Virus record (IMG/VR): IMGVR_UViG_3300025120_000543
Location: 1-24,074 of that record
Source of the DNA: a virus
Strand: one strand, 5' to 3'
Length of the DNA stretch: 24,074 bases
Both the position numbers and the translations under genes were made by a program. Below the pieces are notes generated by a model. It made no database searches. It saw only the letters and a list, made by a program, of their open reading frames with translations, and was not told the DNA's origin. This document shows, piece by piece, positions 12,816 through 21,510 of this stretch. Positions within the stretch are counted from its first letter, which is position 1; the number at the start of each line of letters is the position of its first letter.

Positions 12816-15646
12816 TGAGCATACAATTAGTATTAATACCCCAAGCATTAGATGGTACTTATTCTTCAGTATCTACCCCTGTATTTAATCAGTATGTAGT
12901 TGATAACACAAACTTTAATACAATACCTTCTTATATTGGTTTTGATTCTGTTGTTCAATATGTTACTGCTGATGCTATTAATACTAATGCACCTATTTCA
13001 TCTTGGAAAAGATTTAGAACTTCAAGTAATCCGTTTTGGGCAGATTGTACTATGCCTTCTAGAAGTAATGCAAATAAACTAGAATTACATTCTGCTTCAG
13101 GTGCTACTGCTTCAATTAGTGGAGTTTATCAATTAATTAACGGATTAACAGTAGGTGCTAGTTATGAATTGAAAATTAAAATAACACAAGCAGGTGCAGG
13201 AGGGTTTTTATATGTTGGTGCAGCAGGAGGAACTATTAATGGCTCTATACAAACATTAGCAAATAATACTTTAAATACTATATTTGGAACAGGAAACACA
13301 GGGTATTTAAATGCTACATTTATTGCAGGTGCTACAGAAGAAATATTAGCTTTATCATATACGAATACAAATGGAAGTACAATTTATATTAATCATATTA
13401 GTATAAAAGAATCTACTCAAACACCTACATTAATATATACAGACTTATTTAATGGGCAAGTTATATGTGATTTATATGAAGAAGAAGATATACCATTAAG
13501 TTTATCAATAGATAATTTTAAAAATGTAGCTGAAAAAACACAGAGTTATTCTAAAGATTTTAAATTACCTGCAACAAATAGAAACAATAAAATATTTAGT
13601 CATTTATTTGAAGTAACAAAAGAATGGGATATTTATAGTTTTAACCCATATAAAAAAACACAATGTATTTTAAAGCAAAATGGTTATAATATATTTAAAG
13701 GATATTTAAGATTAATAGATATAATAAATCAAGAAGGAGAAATTAGTTATAGTGTTAATTTATACTCTACATCAGTAACTTTAATAGATGAATTAAAATC
13801 TAAATTAATAAGTGATTTAACTGCTTTAAATGAATTAGATCATTTATATAATAAATCAAACATTAAAAATAGTTGGGATTCTACAGGGGTTTTATTGTCT
13901 ACACCTTTAGGGACTAATTCATTTGCAGGGAGTTCAGGTGCTACAAATACACAAGTTTTAAAATACCCTTTTATAGATTGGACAGGAAATATTGATATAG
14001 CAACTGCAACTACACAAACAAATGCTAATGTAGATTGTCCAGAATTAAAAAATTTAGCAGATGCTTTTAGACCTTTTGTAAATTGTAAATATTTAGTAGA
14101 TAATATATTTGCAACATCAGGGTTCTCTTATACATCAACATTTTTAAATTCAGAAAAATTTACTAAATTATTTATGGATTTTAATTGGGGAACAGGTGCT
14201 GCACCATCAAACTTTGAAGCTACAATAGAAGCATTTTATAGAAAAGATAATGCAACAAGTGATAATACTGCTACATCTTCTTATACTCAACTTCAATTAA
14301 ATGATTTTAACCCTATACCACCTAATGAAATGGGTTGGACTAATTATAAATTTACTGCACAAACAAGTGGTTCTACTTATGATATAGATTATACTTATTC
14401 TTTTAATGTAACAATTGGTGCAATAGGAGAATTTAGATGGGTACATAAAGATTCATCAGGAAATATATACCCATTAGGAGAAATAGATTATACTTATGTT
14501 ACTTTTACTACAACTACAACAGGCACTTCTACAAGATATTATTATGTAGGTAATTTTACAAGAACTTTAGCACAAGGAGATACTTTAGAAGCACAATTTA
14601 GAGCTACAGGAGGTACTGTTACACAAGATAGAATACATTCAATTTATTCAGCTAGTGTATATATAGCAGTTTCTGTTATTGCCACAACTGCAAATACTCT
14701 TTTAAATACTGCACGAGGTGGGTTAGGACAATGGGAATTTCTTAAAGGAATTTTTAATATGTTTAATCTAATTGTTTTAGAAGATAAAGTAAACGAAGGT
14801 GTACTTATAATAGAACCTTATGATGATATTTTTAATATTACAACTTCAGGGACAAGTTTGCTAGATAGAAACATACAATTTGATTGGACTAATAAAGTAG
14901 ATATTTCACAAATAAAATTAACTCCTTTAGATTTAATTGCTAAAACAACTTTTAAATATGAAGAAGATAGTGATGATTATGCTTTTAATGAATACAAAAG
15001 AGCAACCAATGGTCAACTTTATGGAGAATATATTTGGAACGCTAAAAACCAATTTGATTTTACATTATTAGAAGGAGATGAAGAAATATTAGCATCTCCT
15101 TTTGCTGCTACATTAGTTAAACCATTATATGTAAATTTTGCAAGTTTTATTGTTCCATCTATTTTCGCATCAAATGATGATAATACAGACAACGAAGGTT
15201 ATGATAATCTACCAAGAATATTATATAACAATGGTAAAAAAGATTCAGGAACAAGTTATTATATGCCTGAAGCAAATGGGTTGTCAAGTGAAAATCAAGA
15301 GTATTTTTTACAATTTAGTCATTTATCTAGTGTGCCTACAGTTATTAATTACCCACCACAATCAACAGATACAGATGATTATAACTTTGGTGCTTGTCAA
15401 TTAATAAGTCCTGTAGGTTCATCTCCTGCAAATAATTTATTTAACACTTATTGGTCGCAATATTATTTTGAACTTTATAATGTCAACACTAGGATTATGG
15501 AATTAAAAGTTAATTTAAATGCTTCTGATATACATAATTTTGATTTTAGTAATAAAGTTATTATTAAAAACAGAAAATATAGAGTTAATAAAATAGATTA
15601 TAAACCTAAAGATTTATCTACAGTTGAATTTATACTTATACCATAA
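12815..15646 (+). CDS. Large tail-tip hub protein with inserted binding-type module
   Basis: A 943-residue protein, probably the tail-tip hub or tail-associated protein. The body from about 205 (IYTDLFNGQVICDLYEEED then IPLSLSIDNFKNVAEKTQSY and KDFKLPATNRNNKIF) and the end (TYWSQYYFELYNVNTRIMEL then FSNKVIIKNRKYRVNKIDY) are patterns I associate with Bacteroidota phage hub proteins. Residues about 25-200 look like an extra jelly-roll, carbohydrate-binding-type module: INGLTVGASYELKIKITQAG and a closing INHISIKEST. The same module type recurs in the fibre protein at 22344. A low-complexity Thr-rich stretch (YVTFTTTTTGTSTRYYYVG) lies near 570. It is joined to both neighbours by TAATG. Confidence 0.6.
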   Translation: MSIQLVLIPQALDGTYSSVSTPVFNQYVVDNTNFNTIPSYIGFDSVVQYVTADAINTNAPISSWKRFRTSSNPFWADCTMPSRSNANKLELHSASGATASISGVYQLINGLTVGASYELKIKITQAGAGGFLYVGAAGGTINGSIQTLANNTLNTIFGTGNTGYLNATFIAGATEEILALSYTNTNGSTIYINHISIKESTQTPTLIYTDLFNGQVICDLYEEEDIPLSLSIDNFKNVAEKTQSYSKDFKLPATNRNNKIFSHLFEVTKEWDIYSFNPYKKTQCILKQNGYNIFKGYLRLIDIINQEGEISYSVNLYSTSVTLIDELKSKLISDLTALNELDHLYNKSNIKNSWDSTGVLLSTPLGTNSFAGSSGATNTQVLKYPFIDWTGNIDIATATTQTNANVDCPELKNLADAFRPFVNCKYLVDNIFATSGFSYTSTFLNSEKFTKLFMDFNWGTGAAPSNFEATIEAFYRKDNATSDNTATSSYTQLQLNDFNPIPPNEMGWTNYKFTAQTSGSTYDIDYTYSFNVTIGAIGEFRWVHKDSSGNIYPLGEIDYTYVTFTTTTTGTSTRYYYVGNFTRTLAQGDTLEAQFRATGGTVTQDRIHSIYSASVYIAVSVIATTANTLLNTARGGLGQWEFLKGIFNMFNLIVLEDKVNEGVLIIEPYDDIFNITTSGTSLLDRNIQFDWTNKVDISQIKLTPLDLIAKTTFKYEEDSDDYAFNEYKRATNGQLYGEYIWNAKNQFDFTLLEGDEEILASPFAATLVKPLYVNFASFIVPSIFASNDDNTDNEGYDNLPRILYNNGKKDSGTSYYMPEANGLSSENQEYFLQFSHLSSVPTVINYPPQSTDTDDYNFGACQLISPVGSSPANNLFNTYWSQYYFELYNVNTRIMELKVNLNASDIHNFDFSNKVIIKNRKYRVNKIDYKPKDLSTVEFILIP

Positions 15647-16488
15647 TGAATTATAGAAAAGGATATACAATAAAACCATCTGAAATTTCTGGTACAGGAG
15701 AAGTTTTTTTTACCAATGGAAGTGTACAAGTTTTAGCAAATCAAATAGTTTGCGAAGCCTATGGATATAACTACAATAAAGAATCAGGTACTTGTAGTGC
15801 TTTTAGATATAACTCAAAATTAAACAATAGACTTACCGATAAAAATAATAAGATTAATGGTCAAAATAATAACACGGAAAAAAACTCTAAAAATCTTGTT
15901 ATAATAGGAACTTCTAATACAACTAAAGGAAATAATAGTAATTTATTAATAACAGGCGAAAGAAACGAAATAGAAACAAGTATTAATAATAGTTCTATAA
16001 TAGCAGGTTCATTAGCAAATATTGTTAATCAAGGATCAGTAGTTATAGGTGGTGGTGGTTTTAACGAAAAAATTGGATTAAGTCAAATGTCATTTGTACA
16101 ACAATCTAATAAAACTTTAGATACAACTGAAACTGCTTTACTTACTCAATACCTACCTTTAACTTATATACAAAAAGTAGCTAATAGTGTAATAGGTTTT
16201 GAAGCTAATGTAATTGGTATAAACTTTGGGGGAGAAGGAGAGGTAGGGGAGTATGGATATGTTCAAGTAACAGGTGCAGTTACATTTACAAATGGTTTAA
16301 ATTCTACATATCATCAAACAACAACACATATAGTAGCTGCAGGGCAAAGTGGAATGAATATAACTGCATCTATGAAAGATGTAACTGCAACATCATTTGG
16401 TGTTCACGTTATTGGATTGGCAGGAACAAGAATACAATGGACTGCAAGTGTAAAATTATGGCAAAATAAACTACAAATAACTTTTTAG
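15646..16488 (+). CDS. Fibre-like structural protein with N-x-N repeat stem
   Basis: A 280-residue protein. The N-terminus (MNYRKGYTIKPSEISGTGEV, FFTNGSVQVLANQIVCEAYG) looks like a virion attachment domain. Residues 65-140 form a repetitive stretch of short strands with Asn and Gly (KNLVIIGTSNTTKGNNSNLL, ITGERNEIETSINNSSIIAG, IVNQGSVVIGGGG), typical of a trimeric beta-helix or adhesin-head stem. The C-terminal part (about 165-280) looks globular and beta-rich. It probably forms a small trimeric fibre or tail-tip appendage. It follows the hub gene with a TAATG and precedes the tape measure by two bases, an unusual place for a fibre. Confidence 0.55.
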   Translation: MNYRKGYTIKPSEISGTGEVFFTNGSVQVLANQIVCEAYGYNYNKESGTCSAFRYNSKLNNRLTDKNNKINGQNNNTEKNSKNLVIIGTSNTTKGNNSNLLITGERNEIETSINNSSIIAGSLANIVNQGSVVIGGGGFNEKIGLSQMSFVQQSNKTLDTTETALLTQYLPLTYIQKVANSVIGFEANVIGINFGGEGEVGEYGYVQVTGAVTFTNGLNSTYHQTTTHIVAAGQSGMNITASMKDVTATSFGVHVIGLAGTRIQWTASVKLWQNKLQITF

Positions 16489-16490
16489 AT

Positions 16491-18362
16491 ATGGCAGAAG
16501 AAATAGTATTTAACGTACAATCAAATGTAAAATCAGTTACTAAAGATAATAAAGAATTAATTAAATCAGTAGTTGATGCTGAAACTGAATACAAGAATTT
16601 AAATGAACAAATGAGTATTCAAAAAGAAGTTATTACTGATCTTGAAAAAGATTTAGTTTTAATGAAGGCTCAATTAAGAGAAACACCAATGACAGGTGCA
16701 GCAGGGTTCTATGCTTTAGAAGAAGCTATAGAAAAAGCTAATGATGAGTTAAAATTAGAAAAAATAGGTTTAACAGAAATTAAAAACCAGATAGATGACA
16801 ATAGAGATAGTGTTAAAGATTTAGAAAAAGGAACAGAAGATGGTGCTAAAGGTTTTAAAAAGATGGGTGTTGCTGCTAAAGGAATAGGAGGTGCTTTAAA
16901 AGCTATGGGTATTGGTTTGCTTGTAGCAGGTTTTGTAGCTTTAAAAGAAGCACTAGAAAGAAACCAAAAGTTTTTAGATACTATGAATACTGTAGTAGGT
17001 ACTATTTCTAAAACATTTAATGATTTAGCTAGTACATTAGCTGATGTTGTTGTATGGGTTACTGCATCTAGTGATAGGTTTAATGGTTTAGGTCAAGTTA
17101 TTAAAGGTATTACAACTATAGCAATAACACCATTAAAACTAGCTTTTTTAGGAATGAAATTAGCAATAGATCAAGTTCAATTAGCTTGGGAAGGTTCAGC
17201 TTTAGGTAATGGAGATAAAAGTAAAATGGCTGAACTTCGAGTAAGTATTGGGAAAACAATAATAGATATAGAAAAAGTAGGTAATGCAGCAATAGATGCA
17301 GGTAAAAACATAGTTACTAATTTTGGAGATGCAGTTACTGAAATAGGTGCTATATATGAAAAAGTAGCAGAAGGTGTTTCTAAAATAAGTATTAAAGGTA
17401 ATTTTGAATTAGCTAATCAGATTACTATAGCAGGTAATGCAGCTAAAATAGCTGAAGCACAATTGCAAGGATTAATAGAAAAATATGATAAACAAGCAGA
17501 AATACAAAGACAAATACGAGATGATGAAACTAAAACTTTTGCTGATCGTATTGCAGCTAATCAAGAATTAAATGATATTTTAGAAAAGCAAGAAAAAGAA
17601 ATGTTAGATTTAGCAGATAAAAGAGTAGGTGCTGCAAAATTAGAATTAGATGCTAACAAAACAAATATAGATTTACAAAACGCATATCAACAAGCATTAA
17701 ATGATAGGGCAGGAGTTGAAGCACAAATAGCAGGATTTAGAAGTGAGCAAATGACTAATCAGGTATCTTTAGAAAAAGAACTATTAGACATACAAAATCA
17801 ATTAGCTGCAGAAGGGCTTAATGGTGTTCAAAGAGAATTATTAGAGTTAGATAATGCTTATAAAGAAAAACTTAAAATGGCTGAAAAGTCAGGAACAGAT
17901 ATTACTGCATTAACTAAACAATATGAAAAACAAAAATCACAAGTAGTACAAGCAGGAATTAACGATCAATTAGATGCTTATTCTAGTTTAGCAAGTGCAT
18001 TAAGTACGTTGGCAGGAGAAAACAAAGCATTATCTGTAGCATCAGCAGTTATAGATACTTATGTTGGTGCAAATAAAGCTTTAGCACAAGGAGGTGCATT
18101 AGGATTTATTTCAGCAGCAGCAGTAATTGCAACAGGACTTAATAATGTAAGAACAATACTATCAGCAGATGTAGGAGATGGTGGAGGGGGAGGTTCAGTA
18201 CCTGCTACAAACACACAAACACCTGCACCCCAAATGTTAAGTGGAAACTTTAGTTTAGGAAATGCACCAGAACAACAACCTGTTCAAGCCTATGTAGTTA
18301 CAGATAGTCTTACAGATAATCAAAATAAGTTAGCTTATATTCGTAGGAGAGCAACAATTTAA
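16491..18362 (+). CDS. Tape measure protein
   Basis: A 623-residue protein with long helical stretches (about 20-115 and 330-490), a hydrophobic Gly-rich segment (GIGGALKAMGIGLLVAGFVA, 131-150) and a second hydrophobic region near the C-terminus (YVGANKALAQGGALGFISAA). A Gly-rich linker (GDGGGGGSV) then leads to the end VQAYVVTDSLTDNQNKLAYI plus RRRATI, a tail I associate with tape measures of Bacteroidota phages. It sets tail length. At about 0.15 nm per residue, the length would be near 93 nm if all residues count. It sits directly before the head genes rather than next to the chaperone-like gene. Confidence 0.85.
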   Translation: MAEEIVFNVQSNVKSVTKDNKELIKSVVDAETEYKNLNEQMSIQKEVITDLEKDLVLMKAQLRETPMTGAAGFYALEEAIEKANDELKLEKIGLTEIKNQIDDNRDSVKDLEKGTEDGAKGFKKMGVAAKGIGGALKAMGIGLLVAGFVALKEALERNQKFLDTMNTVVGTISKTFNDLASTLADVVVWVTASSDRFNGLGQVIKGITTIAITPLKLAFLGMKLAIDQVQLAWEGSALGNGDKSKMAELRVSIGKTIIDIEKVGNAAIDAGKNIVTNFGDAVTEIGAIYEKVAEGVSKISIKGNFELANQITIAGNAAKIAEAQLQGLIEKYDKQAEIQRQIRDDETKTFADRIAANQELNDILEKQEKEMLDLADKRVGAAKLELDANKTNIDLQNAYQQALNDRAGVEAQIAGFRSEQMTNQVSLEKELLDIQNQLAAEGLNGVQRELLELDNAYKEKLKMAEKSGTDITALTKQYEKQKSQVVQAGINDQLDAYSSLASALSTLAGENKALSVASAVIDTYVGANKALAQGGALGFISAAAVIATGLNNVRTILSADVGDGGGGGSVPATNTQTPAPQMLSGNFSLGNAPEQQPVQAYVVTDSLTDNQNKLAYIRRRATI

Positions 18363-18385
18363 AAACCAAACAATAACTAATTAAA

Positions 18386-18396
18386 TCTATTATATA
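18386..18396 (+). promoter_or_regulatory. TCTATTATATA motif, copy 3 (before head cluster)
   Basis: TCTATTATATA begins 23 bases after the tape measure stop and ends two bases before the ATG at 18399. It divides the tail genes from the head genes, but no hairpin precedes it. Confidence 0.45.
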
Positions 18397-18398
18397 TT

Positions 18399-19133
18399 AT
18401 GCCTTGTACAAAATGCGATAACGGAAAATGGAAGTGGGGAGAAAATGGAGAGTGTAAATACGATTCAAAAGCTGCTTGTGAAAAAGCAAACCCTAAACAT
18501 TATAAGAATTTAAAGACTACTAAGATAGTTGAATTGGTAATAGCTGATGAAAGTCCAGAACTTACAATAGATGCTATTAGTCTGGTTACTAGTCCTGCTA
18601 TAGAAGAAAATTTTGTGTTTTTTGGAAAAGAGAAGAACAACTTAACTTTTGCTAAGATAGATGAGGAAAAAAGAATGTTAGTTAGTCCTGCTTTAATACC
18701 TAACAAACAGATATTTAGACACGATCCTAATACTAATAGTGATTATTATGTTTATTTCTCTAAAGAAACTGTTGCTGAAGCTGCAAGTTTATATTTAAAG
18801 CATAACAATCATCATAAAGCTACATATCAACACGAAGAAAATGTTACAGGTGTTTTAACTGTAGAAAGTTGGATAAAAGAAGGAGATATGGATAAGTCTA
18901 AACTATATGGTTATGATTTACCTAATGGAACTTGGTTTGTCAAAATGAAAATCAATAATGATGAGATGTGGAGTAAAATAACAGGTGGGGAATTACGAGG
19001 GCTAAGTATAGAAGGATATTTTATTGATAAAATGGAAAAAATGTCTGAAACTGTAAAACCAACTGATGAAGATATACTTACTGCACTAAATGAAATAATA
19101 CAAGATATTAAAAATCAAACAAACAATAAATAA
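18399..19133 (+). CDS. Prohead protease, XkdF-like, with Cys-rich N-terminal module
   Basis: A 244-residue protein. Residues 90-160 match the XkdF-like prohead serine protease pattern: LVSPALIPNKQIFRHDP, YYVYFSKETVAEAASLYL, then YQHEENVTGVLTVESWI, with His145 and Ser157 as candidate catalytic residues and SIEGYF (203-208) as the closing block. Before it lies a separate 30-residue piece with Cys3, Cys6, Cys19 and Cys27 (MPCTKCDNGKWKWGENGECK), which may bind zinc or be a removable scaffold link. The enzyme would cleave the scaffold and perhaps the capsid protein during maturation. It is followed by the scaffold and capsid genes, the standard order. Confidence 0.75.
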   Translation: MPCTKCDNGKWKWGENGECKYDSKAACEKANPKHYKNLKTTKIVELVIADESPELTIDAISLVTSPAIEENFVFFGKEKNNLTFAKIDEEKRMLVSPALIPNKQIFRHDPNTNSDYYVYFSKETVAEAASLYLKHNNHHKATYQHEENVTGVLTVESWIKEGDMDKSKLYGYDLPNGTWFVKMKINNDEMWSKITGGELRGLSIEGYFIDKMEKMSETVKPTDEDILTALNEIIQDIKNQTNNK

Positions 19134-19145
19134 TTCTATTATATA
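19134..19145 (+). promoter_or_regulatory. TCTATTATATA motif, copy 4 (before scaffold gene)
   Basis: TTCTATTATATA begins directly after the protease stop (19133) and ends 14 bases before the ATG at 19160. The intervening bases are A-rich (AAAAATAACTAACT). Having a copy here as well as before the protease may allow extra production of scaffold and capsid proteins. Confidence 0.45.
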
Positions 19146-19159
19146 AAAAATAACTAACT

Positions 19160-19927
19160 ATGGATTTAAAAAAGCAAATATTAGTAGCACTTGGACTTGA
19201 TAAGCAAGATGAAGTTAAACTTGAATTTCAAGCTAAACTTGAAGATGGTACTATTATAGTATCTACTGCAGTTGCATTAGAAGCAGGTAGTGATATTTCT
19301 GTATTAACGGAAGATGGCTCAACAATATTATTGCCAAAAGGTCAATATCGTACAGATGAAGGTATGGCTTTTTCAGTTGAAAAAGAAGGTATTGTAGCTG
19401 AACTTTACGAAGATGAAGTAGAAAAGGAAACTGAAGGCGCACCTGTTGAAGAAGAAATGGAAGAAGAAGCAGATGTTGCTGATTGGAAAGGTATGGAGAA
19501 AAGAATCCAGAACTTAGAAGATGCTATCTCTGATCTTAAAGGAGATAAAGAAGATATGGCAGAAGATGATGGTAAGGAAGCTGATGTAGAAGATTGGGCA
19601 GGTATGGAAAAAAGAATACAAAACCTTGAAGATGCAGTTGCAGACCTTAAAAAAGATAAAGTAGGAAATATTGAGGAAGAAGAATCTGATGTAGAAATGG
19701 ACACAGATAACAATCCAACTCCTAAAAAAATAAAGACTACAGAAGAAGTAGAATTTGAATACCAAGCTAAAATAGAGGAGTTAAAATCTAAAGTAGTTGA
19801 GTTATCAAACGAACCTGCTGATGTACCTTTAGCGACTAACAAGTTTAGCACAGACAAAAAAGATTTTACTCCAGATTTAAAAAGAATGACAAAGAGAGAA
19901 AGAATCTTATATAACATAACAAAATAA
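19160..19927 (+). CDS. Scaffold-like acidic protein with internal duplication
   Basis: A 255-residue, strongly acidic protein placed between the protease and the major capsid protein, where the scaffold is expected. Residues 1-80 form a beta-rich head (LEFQAKLEDGTIIVSTAVAL). Two copies of an acidic/coiled-coil unit follow: ADVADWKGMEKRIQNLEDAI and ADVEDWAGMEKRIQNLEDAV, with a period of 37 residues. The C-terminus is basic (PDLKRMTKRERILYNITK) and could bind the capsid protein, as scaffold tails do. Scaffold function is inferred from place, composition and coiled coil. A short head with a lipoyl-like look could be a fused domain of other function. Confidence 0.65.
   Translation: MDLKKQILVALGLDKQDEVKLEFQAKLEDGTIIVSTAVALEAGSDISVLTEDGSTILLPKGQYRTDEGMAFSVEKEGIVAELYEDEVEKETEGAPVEEEMEEEADVADWKGMEKRIQNLEDAISDLKGDKEDMAEDDGKEADVEDWAGMEKRIQNLEDAVADLKKDKVGNIEEEESDVEMDTDNNPTPKKIKTTEEVEFEYQAKIEELKSKVVELSNEPADVPLATNKFSTDKKDFTPDLKRMTKRERILYNITK
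19469..19666 (+). repeat. Tandem duplication in the scaffold-like gene (111-base period)
   Basis: The unit starting at 19469 is repeated from 19580. Over the first 27 residues, 22 are identical, while many third codon positions differ (for example ATCCAG versus ATACAA for Ile-Gln). The duplication is therefore not recent and seems kept by selection. The units differ in the linker after residue 27. Confidence 0.8.
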
Positions 19928-19949
19928 TTAATTTAAAAAATAAATAAAA

Positions 19950-20870
19950 ATGGCTTTACCAACAGTAAATAGTACGTATGCAGGGTCAGCAGCAGGATTT
20001 TATATTTCTGCAGCACTTAAAGAAGCAAGTTCTTTAGAACACTTAACTGTATTACAAAATATAAAATATAAAACAAGTTTGCAGAAAGTAGCTGCTGCAA
20101 GTCTTGTCCGTAATAGTGATTGTAATTTTACTGATCACGGAACACTTACGTTAACCGATTCGGTTCTTACTCCAAAATTGTTACAAATAAATACGCAAAC
20201 TTGTAAGTTAAACTTGCTGGAAAGCTGGGAGGCAGAAACAATGAAGGCAGGTGCTATGAATAACAATGCACCTAAATTTGAGGACTACGTTATCTCATAC
20301 TTTACTCAACACATCTCTGATGCAGTTGAATCTTCAGTATGGAGTGGTGCTGCTGCAACTAACGGACAGTTTGAAGGGTTTTTAACTGCTGCAACAGGTG
20401 CTTTCGCAGTAAATGGTAATGTTGTTCAAACAAACAACGTAGGTGGTGCAGGTACTGCTTATATTGCTACAAATATTATAGAGAACTTACAAACTATTGC
20501 TGCTGCAATCCCATCTACAGTATATGGTAGGGAAGATTTAAGAATATATATGAATTGGAAAACTTACAGACTATATGTTTCAGCAATTTCTGCTTTAGGA
20601 TATGTAAATATGTATTCAATGAATAATGACTATGAAGCAACTTTTGAAGGAATCAAGTTAGCAGTAGTTTACGGCATGCCAGATAATAAATTAGTAGCTG
20701 CACAAAAATCTAATCTATATTTTGGTACAGATACAATAAGTGATATAACAAGCCAAATAAAAATGCTTGATATGTCCCCACTTGATGGATCAGATAATTT
20801 AAGATTTGTTGGAAAATTTTCTGGAGGAGTACAAGTAGGTATCGGTGCTGAAGTAGTACAACAAGACTAA
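19950..20870 (+). CDS. Major capsid protein
   Basis: A 306-residue protein. It begins MALPTVNSTYAGSAAGFYIS with an N-terminal helical part, followed by a mixed alpha/beta body (SWEAETMKAGAMNNNAPKFE, DYVISYFTQHISDAVESSVW) and typical late HK97-fold features: YGREDLRIYMNWKTYRLYVS in the A-domain style and IKLAVVYGMPDNKLVAAQKS then LYFGTD, a common pattern in phage capsid proteins ('v.g.p.d.i.a....l.fgtD'). It follows protease and scaffold genes and is followed at once by a strong hairpin, as expected for the most expressed gene. Codons here are less AT-biased (for example CGT, GTC, TCC), fitting high expression. Confidence 0.85.
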   Translation: MALPTVNSTYAGSAAGFYISAALKEASSLEHLTVLQNIKYKTSLQKVAAASLVRNSDCNFTDHGTLTLTDSVLTPKLLQINTQTCKLNLLESWEAETMKAGAMNNNAPKFEDYVISYFTQHISDAVESSVWSGAAATNGQFEGFLTAATGAFAVNGNVVQTNNVGGAGTAYIATNIIENLQTIAAAIPSTVYGREDLRIYMNWKTYRLYVSAISALGYVNMYSMNNDYEATFEGIKLAVVYGMPDNKLVAAQKSNLYFGTDTISDITSQIKMLDMSPLDGSDNLRFVGKFSGGVQVGIGAEVVQQD

Positions 20871-20876
20871 TTAAAT

Positions 20877-20904
20877 AGAAAGGGAGTGTAAAAACTCCTT
20901 TTCT
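20877..20904 (+). terminator. Hairpin terminator after the capsid gene
   Basis: AGAAAGGGAGT (20877-20887) pairs with ACTCCTTTTCT (20894-20904) with one G-T wobble and a six-base loop, followed by TTT. It lies six bases after the capsid stop. Partial termination here would raise capsid mRNA over that of downstream genes. Confidence 0.75.
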
Positions 20905-20926
20905 TTAACTTTTAAAACTAATAAAT

Positions 20927-21490
20927 ATGGCTTGTAATTTAACACACGGAAGGGGAATCCCTTGTAGAAACCTTGTAGGAGGTGTAAAGTTCGTGTACTT
21001 TGCTAAAAAAGAGGAGATTAGTTCATTAGTAACTGTTGGATCAGAAATTACTGATATTGAAATGGGAACTAATGATTTATACAGATATTCAGTAAGGAGA
21101 GGTAATGCTAGTGTTACAGAAACTATCACAGGTTCAACTGAAAATGGTACTGTAGTATATGCACCAACTGTAAATTTAAAACTTACAGGATTAAGCACAC
21201 AAGATCAAAATGAATTAAAAATGATAGCACAAGCTAATTTGGTTGTTTTTGTTCAATTAAATCAAGTTCTAGCTTCTAATGACCATAATGTTATATTATG
21301 TTTAGGTGCTACTAATGGAATGGATTTAAATACAGGTACTAACGCTTCAGGTGCTGCATTTGCAGATATGAACGGATACGATTGGACTTTTGAAGGGCAA
21401 GAATTTGCACCAATGCAAACTGTAGCTGATTATACTGCTATTCCTTTTGACAATACTGCATTTACTATAGGTGCTATTGTAACATCTTAA
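20927..21490 (+). CDS. Virion structural protein, possibly tail tube
   Basis: A 187-residue, low-charge, beta-rich protein beginning MACNLTHGRGIPCRNLVGGV with Cys3 and Cys13. The body includes NASVTETITGSTENGTVVYA and VNLKLTGLSTQDQNELKMIA then GAAFADMNGYDWTFEGQEFA. This pattern ('MAC.LT.GR...C...vGGi..vyf', 'l..ls..d..elk.la', 'g.a..dm.Gy.lt..g.e.aP') is one I associate with tube-like virion proteins in Bacteroidota phages. The function is not proven. Its location after the capsid gene and between two hairpins, each followed by a new gene, makes it a highly expressed single-gene unit, as a tube protein would need. Confidence 0.6.
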   Translation: MACNLTHGRGIPCRNLVGGVKFVYFAKKEEISSLVTVGSEITDIEMGTNDLYRYSVRRGNASVTETITGSTENGTVVYAPTVNLKLTGLSTQDQNELKMIAQANLVVFVQLNQVLASNDHNVILCLGATNGMDLNTGTNASGAAFADMNGYDWTFEGQEFAPMQTVADYTAIPFDNTAFTIGAIVTS

Positions 21491-21510
21491 TAGTATTTTA
21501 TATATAATTT

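Noticed and set aside
12900-13082. Out-of-frame Leu-rich open frame in the hub gene
   Set aside because: A shadow of TTA/ATT-rich codons with no coding character and no start context.
15138-15404. Second plus-strand open frame inside the hub gene
   Set aside because: It is an out-of-frame, hydrophobic low-complexity product within a well-supported 943-residue gene, with no slippery site or coupled start.
19405-19917. Long open frame (170 codons) on the minus strand opposite the scaffold-like gene
   Set aside because: It mirrors the Glu/Asp/Lys-rich codons of the real gene, giving a Ser/Phe-rich nonsense product; all other genes are on the plus strand and the plus-strand gene fits its capsid-cluster place.
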